DNA from: CAYTPE01 sp964439885
GTDB lineage: Bacteria; Patescibacteriota; Patescibacteriia; Magasanikbacterales; GWA2-37-8
Assembly: GCA_964439885.1 (NCBI GenBank)
Contig: CAYTPE010000040.1
Location: 1-10,534, forward strand
Reading direction: 5' to 3'
DNA: 10,534 bases
Of the stretch, positions 1-4,970 are shown in pieces. The notes beneath the pieces were generated by a model. It was given only the letters and a program-made list of their open reading frames with translations, had not been told where the DNA came from and made no database searches. Position 1 is the first letter of the stretch; each line of letters opens with the position of its first letter. A program made the position numbers and the translations under genes.

Positions 1-33
1 TTTTTACTCTTTACTCTTTACTCTTTACTCTTT
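1..33. repeat. TTTACTC heptamer tandem repeat (about 4 copies, cut by window start)
   Basis: The window opens with TTTTTACTCTTTACTCTTTA and continues in the same 7-bp period to position 33. The tract holds four full ACTCTTT units. It lies inside the open reading frame of lgt and encodes part of a predicted membrane helix. Because 7 is not a multiple of 3, a gain or loss of one unit would shift the frame. The tract may extend upstream of the window. Confidence 0.8.
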
Positions 34-273
34 GCCACCCTCGTCAAAAAACACTGGGGCCTCACGGCGCAGCTCTCTATTTTAAGTTACGCGGTCGCTC
101 GCTTTTTTCTAGATTTTTTGCGAGCAAGGGATTTGCCAGCAAGTGATGTGCGGTATTGGTCACTCACCCCAGCGCAGTGGGGGATGGCGGTGGTAGTTAT
201 AGCGTTGACGGGTTGGATAGTATATGGTAAAATCGCACAGCGTAAAGAGAATACGACTCATAATGACAAATGA
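1..273 (+). CDS. lgt: Prolipoprotein diacylglyceryl transferase, C-terminal part (5' end outside window)
   Basis: Frame 1 is open from the window edge to a TGA at 271-273, giving the last 90 residues of a membrane protein. Lgt moves a diacylglyceryl group from phosphatidylglycerol to the lipobox cysteine of prelipoproteins in the cytoplasmic membrane. The visible part matches the end of that family: a hydrophobic helix, a short basic loop (VKKHWG), then a helix leading into the ARFFLDFLRARD segment, which corresponds to the conserved Y..RF.iEf.R motif of Lgt. After it come SLTPAQWG and a final helix (MAVVVIALTGWIVYG) with a charged tail. The first 11 codons are read through a TTTACTC heptamer tract that is open in all three frames, so continuity upstream cannot be proved here. 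Two lipoprotein genes lie in the same window, and both would be Lgt substrates. The family call rests on short motifs in a partial protein. Confidence 0.82.
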   Translation, partial: FLLFTLYSLLFATLVKKHWGLTAQLSILSYAVARFFLDFLRARDLPASDVRYWSLTPAQWGMAVVVIALTGWIVYGKIAQRKENTTHNDK

Positions 274-320
274 AAAATTTCAATTGTCAAATTAATGTGT
301 CGCTTCGCGACATATTATAC
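274..320. other. Intergenic spacer with AT-rich repeat fragment and hairpin before tRNA-Ser
   Basis: A short AT-rich stretch (AATTTCAATTGTCAAATTAA) resembles the larger low-complexity tract at 6681-6793. It is followed by a hairpin with arms 293-303 and 307-317 (TAATGTGTCGC / GCGACATATTA, one G-T pair, 3-nt loop TTC). There is no T-run after the hairpin, so it is not a standard terminator. It ends 3 nt before the tRNA and might act as a processing structure if the tRNA is co-transcribed with lgt. I see no convincing promoter here. Confidence 0.5.
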
Positions 321-406
321 GGAGGATTCGCCTAGTTGGTCTATGGCGCACGCTTGGAAAGCGTGTTGGTCGCAAGGCCTCGTGGGTTCGAATCCCACAT
401 CCTCCG
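321..406 (+). tRNA. tRNA-Ser (anticodon GGA)
   Basis: This is an 86-nt class II tRNA. The acceptor arms are GGAGGAT (321-327) and ATCCTCC (399-405), with discriminator G406 as expected for serine. The anticodon arm is CACGC-TTGGAAA-GCGTG with anticodon GGA at 356-358, reading UCC and UCU. A long variable arm (TTGGTCGCAAGGCCTC, GCAA loop) marks it as a serine-type tRNA. The T arm is GTGGG-TTCGAAT-CCCAC. The 3' CCA is not encoded (the next bases are CACT), so it would be added by CCA-adding enzyme. A lipoprotein start codon follows after only 4 nt. Confidence 0.95.
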
Positions 407-410
407 CACT

Positions 411-1013
411 ATGCAAAAGGTATACCTCGCGGTAATCGCAGTGCTCCTACTTGGTTCGGGCTGTACTCGCTTGAACATAAAAAGGCCTTCTTCCGAAACG
501 GCGGGTCACATTGTACAAAACACGCATGATAGCATAATCACCTATCTCACTAATGGTATCACCAAACTAAACCTCACCGGAGAGCCTGGGAGCGGTGTTG
601 TTGTGTCCGCCCGCCGTAATAATGGGGTCTCCCCCCATGCCTATACAAATTATAGTTTTTTTGTAAATACGACCACCGACCACGGCGCTTTTTTGTCGCA
701 GGTAGAAATTATGGATACAAGTACAGGTAAACTCTCTGATATCCTCTCCACATATGAAGGAGCCGACTGTGTACTGAAAGATGCTGTTTTAGTGAAGAAA
801 AATAATTCTCGCCCCTCGCTCGTTATTGCGACTCGTGATGATGGCGACAGTTATGCAGACAGGCAGAAAGTCACCTTCGATTATTATACACTGCGGGACA
901 ACCGGGATGGTGACTGGATGCCGGATTACTGGTATGAATTTGCTACGAGCAGTCGTTCGCGCGATTTGTATTGTGATGTAGATGAGGCGATCAAAAAAGA
1001 ATTTGCACAATAA
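411..1013 (+). CDS. Putative lipoprotein, function unknown
   Basis: A 200-residue protein starting MQKVYLAVIAVLLLGSGC, a classic lipoprotein signal: a basic N-region (K3), a hydrophobic core at 4-14 and an invariant cysteine at position 18. The same frame stays open upstream into the tRNA gene, but ATG 411 is chosen because it sits right at the signal peptide and just outside the tRNA. The mature part is polar and rich in Asp and Tyr. It has two further cysteines (GADCVLK and DLYCDVD) that could form a disulfide outside the cell, and an acidic segment DNRDGDWMPDYWYEF. I do not recognise a domain. It lies after lgt and tRNA-Ser with no Shine-Dalgarno, so translation may depend on a processed, nearly leaderless transcript. 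It would be anchored on the outer face of the membrane. Confidence 0.78.
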   Translation: MQKVYLAVIAVLLLGSGCTRLNIKRPSSETAGHIVQNTHDSIITYLTNGITKLNLTGEPGSGVVVSARRNNGVSPHAYTNYSFFVNTTTDHGAFLSQVEIMDTSTGKLSDILSTYEGADCVLKDAVLVKKNNSRPSLVIATRDDGDSYADRQKVTFDYYTLRDNRDGDWMPDYWYEFATSSRSRDLYCDVDEAIKKEFAQ

Positions 1014-1029
1014 TAATTAAACTTGTTGT

Positions 1030-1533
1030 ATGTCCAGAGAACAAACGTCTTGGCCAGAATTAGACCATGATTTAGCGAGAGATTATTTAGGTAAATTAAG
1101 TACCGAAAATTCTACTTCTGCAGTTGAAGAGCGTGAGATTAGTGAGCAGGAATTATATCAAGAGTATCGAAAATTAATGGGATCTCAGGGTTATAAAGAC
1201 CGTGGCCCTTCCGGGAGAGGGCATAAGATTTTGACTTTAGAACAGCTTAAAATGAAAAGCGGTTGGCTTAACGATAATGGACAAAAATATACCTATTGGG
1301 ATTGTTGGAAGGAGGTTCAGAAAAAGAACATTCGGATCGGCTCCAAGATGCGCCCATCGCAACGCTTACTGGATTTGTTGGCAAAACAGCCACCTACAAG
1401 TTTTGATTATACAGGTATGACTGCAGGCACGATCCTAACAGTCAGAAAAATCACATCATCAATTGGTCTGTCATTTGTCGGAAGAAGAGATAATGCAGTA
1501 TATAACGTACACTCTTTTGAAGTGGTTAATTAA
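1030..1533 (+). CDS. Hypothetical protein, 167 aa
   Basis: The ORF starts at ATG 1030, 16 nt after the lipoprotein stop, and ends in TAA. It encodes a soluble, charged protein with no signal peptide or membrane segment. The N-terminal third is acidic and probably helical (AVEEREISEQELYQEYRKL). The middle is basic with a Gly/Arg patch (KDRGPSGRGHK) and aromatic residues (YTYWDCWKEV). The C-terminal part looks like mixed strand (TILTVRKI, LSFVGRR). I cannot assign a family. Its codon use leans to TTA and AT-rich codons, unlike the gpsA that follows. It may be a later arrival or a lineage-specific gene. No clear Shine-Dalgarno precedes it. Confidence 0.65.
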   Translation: MSREQTSWPELDHDLARDYLGKLSTENSTSAVEEREISEQELYQEYRKLMGSQGYKDRGPSGRGHKILTLEQLKMKSGWLNDNGQKYTYWDCWKEVQKKNIRIGSKMRPSQRLLDLLAKQPPTSFDYTGMTAGTILTVRKITSSIGLSFVGRRDNAVYNVHSFEVVN

Positions 1534-1566
1534 AGTAGAGATAAAAAATATTAATGGTAATTTTTT

Positions 1567-2484
1567 ATGCCTCTTTCACATGTGAATAAAAAAAACAAAA
1601 AATTGACTGTAGCAATAATTGGTGCTGGTAAGATGGGTCAGGTAATTGCCTCCTGCGTGCGTGAGCGTGCGCAGGCAGTACATTTGTGGGATGTTGACGC
1701 GAGTAAAATTCCGTCAGGATCGTTGTCGCTTGAAGTGACACTCAAGAAAGCAGATGTGGTTTTTGTATGCGTCCCAGCCAATGCCGTGCGTGATGCGTCT
1801 ATGCGCGTCATTAGCGGTATCGGGCGTCGCACCACTATTATCACTATTGCCAAAGGTATTGAAGAAGCCACTGGTTTTACTATGGCAGAATTGCTCGCTG
1901 ACGTGCTCAAAAAACATCACCATGGTTTCGCGCTTTTAGTTGGCCCAATGCTCGCCGACGAACTCGCCCGTGGGCAGCCGGCGTATGGGGTGCTCGCAGG
2001 CTTGAATAAAGTAGCGTATCGCCGCATGGCACAGCTTTTCGAAAACAGTCAAATCCGACTCGCGTATAGCGCTGACGCGCGTGGCGTAGCTTATGCAAGT
2101 GTACTCAAAAATATATATGCCCTGGGGCTGGGGATTGTTGCTGGTTTGGAGCTCGGTAAAAATGTGCAGGGTTGGTTTGTGACACAGGCACTCGCCGAGA
2201 TGCGTATCATCCTGAATAAATGCCAAGCACACCCCAATACAGCTGAGAGTTTGGCTGGGCTCGGTGATTTTATTACCACCGGTTTCAGCGAACAATCGCG
2301 CAATTACACGGTCGGCAAAGCACTTGCAAATGGTGAATATGGCAAAGCCAGCGAAGGCTCACGGTCGCTACCACTCATATGGAAGAAGCTCGGTGCAACC
2401 ACAAAAAAATTACCGTTACTTTCTGATATTTATTCTGTAGTAATTAAAAAAGAACACGCGCGGGAAGTAATCGCTAATTGGTAA
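1567..2484 (+). CDS. gpsA: NAD(P)H-dependent glycerol-3-phosphate dehydrogenase
   Basis: A 305-residue cytoplasmic enzyme that reduces dihydroxyacetone phosphate to sn-glycerol 3-phosphate, the backbone for phospholipids. The N-terminal Rossmann fold shows the dinucleotide motif GAGKMG (residues 19-24) after strand TVAII, then VFVCVPANAV (65-74) and AKGIE with Lys96. The helical C-terminal domain has the catalytic-site lysine in LKNIYAL (Lys181), Asp234 in GLGDF, and the substrate-phosphate motif SRN (244-246) followed by GKAL. All three are GpsA hallmarks. It is about 25 residues shorter than the usual 330, and reads GPMLADELARG where many homologues have a GPsfA.E form. The start ATG 1567 follows AATTTTTT with no Shine-Dalgarno, in the same context as the NUDIX-GrpE start. 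It fits a lipid/envelope theme with lgt upstream. Confidence 0.93.
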   Translation: MPLSHVNKKNKKLTVAIIGAGKMGQVIASCVRERAQAVHLWDVDASKIPSGSLSLEVTLKKADVVFVCVPANAVRDASMRVISGIGRRTTIITIAKGIEEATGFTMAELLADVLKKHHHGFALLVGPMLADELARGQPAYGVLAGLNKVAYRRMAQLFENSQIRLAYSADARGVAYASVLKNIYALGLGIVAGLELGKNVQGWFVTQALAEMRIILNKCQAHPNTAESLAGLGDFITTGFSEQSRNYTVGKALANGEYGKASEGSRSLPLIWKKLGATTKKLPLLSDIYSVVIKKEHAREVIANW

Positions 2485-2512
2485 ATAATTTTTAAACATT
2501 TTTTATTTGACT

Positions 2513-3232
2513 ATGAGAGACGGTTTTAAGATGCAAGAATATCGGCATCAGCGAGAAAGTCACATTGTAACACCTGAACAGACAAGGGAAATTTTAAAAT
2601 CTTCACGTTTTGTTGATGCGTTAACCTCTGCTGCAAGTGAAACGGCAGACAGTGGACATGAAACTCGGTTTAGTGTTTATTTGGATAAAGATAATGTAGT
2701 ACTTATTTCAGATGTTGTAAAAGGCAATAGTGAGGCGGTAGGAAGGTCGAGCGGTGCCGAAGTCATATTGGATTCGGTTGATGTGGGATCAATTAATAAT
2801 CGGATTGGAGTCGATGTGGGACGACTTATGACCGTTCATTTTCATCCCAATGCTGATGGGCCGATTGTGCCATCCGAGGACGATCTGATAAATAGTTTTT
2901 CTTCGCGGGATCAATTCCCTATTTCTTTAATCGGCATTGTTCGCATGGATAGAAGGGTTGAACTGTTATTACTTAAGCCAGGCAGAACATTTGACCCCAA
3001 CACCCTTGACGGCTTTGGTGGTCGTCTCCCTGAAGCAGAAGTTGGTTTTTCCGCAGCAGCAATTATAAGTCGGCAAGAAGAGGTTAAAGATGTGCTTAAC
3101 GAGTTTGGTGTACAGTCAGCAATACTTAAATTTAAACCAACCGATGATGGAAGGTATCGCTTGCTAGGAAATCAATCAAACAGATTGCACGGCTTCGACG
3201 AAATTCGAGTATTTTTTGGGGAGGACCAGTAA
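2513..3232 (+). CDS. JAMM/MPN-like putative metalloprotease (JAB domain)
   Basis: A protein of about 239 residues from ATG 2513. A TTG at 2507 and an ATG at 2531 are other possible starts, and none has a clear Shine-Dalgarno. Numbered from 2513, it carries a JAMM-type zinc signature: Glu50 at the start of a strand (ETRFSVYL), then HFHPNADGPIVPSEDD with His109, His111, Ser121 and Asp124, which fits H-x-H-x(9)-S-x(2)-D. The usual spacing is nearer 7-10. The strand pattern before (NVVLISDVVKG) and after (ISLIGIVRMDRRVELLLLK) fits the MPN fold. JAMM enzymes cleave isopeptide or peptide bonds, or deaminate or repair in some bacterial contexts; the substrate here is unknown. The roughly 85 C-terminal residues are unassigned. 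No signal peptide is seen. It sits 28 nt after gpsA and before a hairpin that could end its transcript. Confidence 0.55.
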   Translation: MRDGFKMQEYRHQRESHIVTPEQTREILKSSRFVDALTSAASETADSGHETRFSVYLDKDNVVLISDVVKGNSEAVGRSSGAEVILDSVDVGSINNRIGVDVGRLMTVHFHPNADGPIVPSEDDLINSFSSRDQFPISLIGIVRMDRRVELLLLKPGRTFDPNTLDGFGGRLPEAEVGFSAAAIISRQEEVKDVLNEFGVQSAILKFKPTDDGRYRLLGNQSNRLHGFDEIRVFFGEDQ

Positions 3233-3253
3233 TGCCAGGTTACTTCAGCAGAT

Positions 3254-3281
3254 TGTCATTCTAATCAAACTGTGCTATACT
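3254..3281 (+). promoter_or_regulatory. Predicted sigma70-type promoter for yidC
   Basis: A -35 TTGTCA (3254-3259), a 16-nt spacer and an extended -10 TGCTATACT (hexamer 3276-3281) place the start point near 3288, about 20 nt before the yidC ATG. The -10 hexamer lies in the loop of a perfect 9-bp inverted repeat (3267-3292), described separately. Confidence 0.6.
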
Positions 3282-3300
3282 AAGCACAGTTTTGTTTTAC
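3267..3300 (+). terminator. Perfect palindrome with T-rich tail: possible terminator of the upstream gene and/or operator
   Basis: The arms AAACTGTGC (3267-3275) and GCACAGTTT (3284-3292) are perfect over 9 bp around the 8-nt loop TATACTAA, followed by TTTTGTTTTA. The layout can serve as an intrinsic terminator for the JAMM-like gene. It can equally be an operator, because the yidC -10 hexamer forms the loop. The sequence does not decide between them. Confidence 0.5.
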
Positions 3301-3306
3301 ACATCA

Positions 3307-4056
3307 ATGAGTACCTTAGGGATTATCTGGAACATTTTTCTCTACCAGCCGCTCTTTAACGCGCTTATTTGGATTTACAACACTTTTGCTGGTGAGAATC
3401 TTGGCTGGGCAGTCGTTTGGCTCACCATTTTTTTGCGTATTGTACTGTTGCCACTCAACCTTATCGCCGAGAGCACGGGAAGCCGAAACCAAAAGGCGCA
3501 TGAAGAAGCCGAAAAAGCAATCAAAGCTTATAAAGGAGACCCGGTAGCCCAGAAAGAAGAAGCGCGCCGTATCATGCGCAAATACCATGTATCGCCCTGG
3601 GCCAAGGCGCTCATGCTCGGTGTGCAACTCCTTGTACTTATTTTACTGTATCAAGTGTTCATTCGCGGCATTACCAACGACCGCGTGGCTAAAATTTTGT
3701 ATCAGTCAGTGGATTTCCCTGGTGTTATCAATACCAATTTTTACGGATTTGAAATCGGGCGGGCGCACGATTGGATCTGGGCCGGTATGGCCGCCTTCTA
3801 TTTGTTTTGCTCCATCATTGTACACAACCGCGGCGAATCGAAAATGGAACGTTCAGAAGCTATTTATACGGTTCTCTTCCCAGTTTTTACGTTCGCAATT
3901 TTGTGGTATCTACCCATGGTAAAATCACTTTTTATTTTGACAACCATGGTATTTTCTGATAGTGTATCACTACTGCGGTGGGCGATTGTATCAACGTTTA
4001 CGTCGAAGAAAGACGATGGTCATGGGGCAAACGCGCATGGGGTGGCTCACCACTAG
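3307..4056 (+). CDS. yidC: YidC/Oxa1-family membrane protein insertase
   Basis: A 249-residue polytopic membrane protein that inserts and folds proteins into the cytoplasmic membrane, alone or with SecYEG. It lacks the large periplasmic domain of Gram-negative YidC and so has the short Oxa1/YidC2 form. It opens with the family signature YQPLFNALIWIYN (13-25). A helix with the groove arginine follows (FLRIVLLPL, Arg44), then a charged cytoplasmic helical hairpin (about 57-95). Later membrane helices lie at about 101-120, 156-173, 186-204 and 207-228. The tail KKDDGHGANAHGVAHH is rich in His, Asp and Gly, which is unusual for the family. ATG 3307 is chosen over the in-frame TTG 3292 because the TTG lies inside the palindrome, close to the predicted transcription start. 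The downstream SPFH gene also has a His-rich tail. Confidence 0.9.
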   Translation: MSTLGIIWNIFLYQPLFNALIWIYNTFAGENLGWAVVWLTIFLRIVLLPLNLIAESTGSRNQKAHEEAEKAIKAYKGDPVAQKEEARRIMRKYHVSPWAKALMLGVQLLVLILLYQVFIRGITNDRVAKILYQSVDFPGVINTNFYGFEIGRAHDWIWAGMAAFYLFCSIIVHNRGESKMERSEAIYTVLFPVFTFAILWYLPMVKSLFILTTMVFSDSVSLLRWAIVSTFTSKKDDGHGANAHGVAHH

Positions 4057-4163
4057 TGAATTGCGAATCAGCGAATAAAATGCGAATCTACAAAAATGCG
4101 AATAGTGTATTTGTAGATTGGCACTTTTGTAGATTTGCATCTAATTTGTAGATTAGCATTTGT
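4057..4163. repeat. Repeat-filled gap between yidC and the SPFH gene
   Basis: GCGAAT occurs four times (4063, 4071, 4082, 4098) and TTTGTAGATT three times (4110, 4126, 4145), each of the latter followed by NGCA. Segment 4081-4094 (TGCGAATCTACAAA) is inverted against 4110-4123 (TTTGTAGATTGGCA) with one mismatch, so a 14-bp hairpin with a 15-nt loop is possible. The last repeat runs up to the SPFH start codon. There is no promoter match or T-run that makes a clear call possible. Confidence 0.7.
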
Positions 4164-4784
4164 ATGGCTGGTGACTCACTCGACAAATTAATGTACTCGT
4201 TCGTGATGGACGATGTGCTCAAGGGTTTGTTTATTTATGTACCACCGGGCTATGTGGCCTGCGTGTACGATTTGGGACGTGGTGTGCTCAAGAAAGTAAT
4301 GACTCCCGGGCTACACCTCAAAATTCCGTTCTGGCAAAAAGCCAAACTCTTCAATGTACAAACACTTGAATACAGCATCTCACGTCAATTCAATGCTGAC
4401 CACGAAAAAGCGCTCGGCGATATCCCGATTGCCGCGGTTACGCACGAAGGCAAACGCGTGGGTGTGGAAGGTACGATTTTGCTTCGCCTCGATATTCACC
4501 AGGTGCCATCTATTTGGCAAACAATCGGTGAAGACTTCGTAGCCAAGATCGTTCGCCCGGCAATTCGAAGTCGTATTCGCATGGTCTTTAGCCATTTCGA
4601 CTATCAGGATATCATTGGCGCTAAACGCGATACGGTAGAAATGGAACTCAAAAATGAATTGGAGCGCATCTTTTATCCGCGCGGTATATACGTGGAAAAC
4701 GTCCTGCTCAGTGAAATATCGCAGATTGCCGGTGGGGGAGCGGCGCACGACAGCTCACACCATGATTCTGATGGGCACCATTAA
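4164..4784 (+). CDS. SPFH/Band 7 (prohibitin-like) domain protein with His-rich tail
   Basis: A 206-residue protein that is almost only an SPFH domain. The family pattern is clear: an opening strand (VPPGYVACVYDLGRG, 26-40), TPGLHLKIPFWQ (47-58), a strand and helix core (GVEGTILLRLDI, 100-111), and the prohibitin-like stretch VRPAIRSRIRMVFSHFDYQD (130-149). The domain closes with YPRGIYVENVLLSEI (171-185). Prohibitins and HflK/HflC form membrane-bound ring scaffolds that act with FtsH and YidC/Oxa1. Two usual parts are missing: a clear N-terminal membrane helix (only DDVLKGLFIYVPPGYVACVY is modestly hydrophobic) and the long C-terminal coiled coil. The chain instead ends in AAHDSSHHDSDGHH. 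The start follows a repeat with no Shine-Dalgarno. A strong terminator follows, so it probably ends a yidC-SPFH unit. Confidence 0.85.
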   Translation: MAGDSLDKLMYSFVMDDVLKGLFIYVPPGYVACVYDLGRGVLKKVMTPGLHLKIPFWQKAKLFNVQTLEYSISRQFNADHEKALGDIPIAAVTHEGKRVGVEGTILLRLDIHQVPSIWQTIGEDFVAKIVRPAIRSRIRMVFSHFDYQDIIGAKRDTVEMELKNELERIFYPRGIYVENVLLSEISQIAGGGAAHDSSHHDSDGHH

Positions 4785-4790
4785 ACAGTC

Positions 4791-4820
4791 AAAAAGCCCT
4801 CGCGCGCGAGGGCTTTTTTT
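4791..4820 (+). terminator. Strong intrinsic terminator after the SPFH gene
   Basis: Arms AAAAAGCCCTCG (4791-4802) and CGAGGGCTTTTT (4807-4818) form a 12-bp stem with loop CGCG, and the 3' arm runs into seven T. It lies 6 nt after the SPFH stop codon. The A-rich 5' side means it could also work for transcripts from the opposite direction. Confidence 0.9.
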
Positions 4821-4824
4821 GTTA

Positions 4825-4894
4825 TGTCATTCCCGGCCGTGACCGGGAATCCACGGTTTCGTAGTGGGGGATCCCCGCTTACGCGGGGATGACA
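4825..4894. repeat. REP-like palindrome pair with inverted ends
   Basis: The element is bounded by TGTCATTCCC (4825-4834) and GGGGATGACA (4885-4894), which are inverted copies with one or two differences. Inside are two hairpins: ATTCCCGG / CCGGGAAT (4829-4836 and 4843-4850) and ATCCCCGC / GCGGGGAT (4871-4878 and 4883-4890). This head-to-tail layout is like REP doublets or a very small MITE. It lies between the SPFH terminator and the hrcA promoter, and has no coding capacity. Confidence 0.7.
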
Positions 4895-4914
4895 ATAGTG
4901 TGTATATGTATCGC

Positions 4915-4943
4915 TTGACACCAGAAAGCATGAGCGGTATATT
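4915..4943 (+). promoter_or_regulatory. Near-consensus sigma70 promoter of hrcA
   Basis: A perfect -35 TTGACA (4915-4920), a 17-nt spacer and -10 TATATT (4938-4943) predict transcription from about 4950, giving a leader of about 20 nt. The -10 overlaps the left arm of the CIRCE operator, so HrcA binding should block RNA polymerase directly. Confidence 0.85.
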
Positions 4944-4970
4944 ATCACTCAGAAGTAAAGAGTGATAATA
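4940..4970 (+). promoter_or_regulatory. CIRCE operator (HrcA binding site), symmetric variant
   Basis: The arms TATTATCACTC (4940-4950) and GAGTGATAATA (4960-4970) form a perfect 11-bp inverted repeat around a 9-nt spacer. Consensus CIRCE is TTAGCACTC-N9-GAGTGCTAA. Here one pair in each half-site is changed symmetrically (G to T and C to A), giving TTATCACTC and GAGTGATAA. The right arm ends on the A of the hrcA ATG, so the operator spans from the -10 hexamer to the start codon. This indicates autoregulation of hrcA and heat-shock control of the genes read from this promoter. Confidence 0.9.

Noticed and set aside
293..317. Terminator for lgt
   Set aside because: The hairpin has no T-run after it and lies 3 nt before the tRNA; a processing or structural role is more likely.
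336..410. N-terminal extension of the lipoprotein ORF into the tRNA gene
   Set aside because: The extension is tRNA sequence read as codons; the signal peptide begins at ATG 411.
789..1010. Minus-strand ORFs across the window (for example 789-1010, 1936-2295, 7145-7648, 9379-10523)
   Set aside because: Each lies opposite a well-supported plus-strand gene, shows no family motif, and is explained by codon use of the sense gene.
4057..4163. CRISPR-like array
   Set aside because: The repeats are only 6-10 bp with irregular, repeat-derived spacers and no cas gene nearby.
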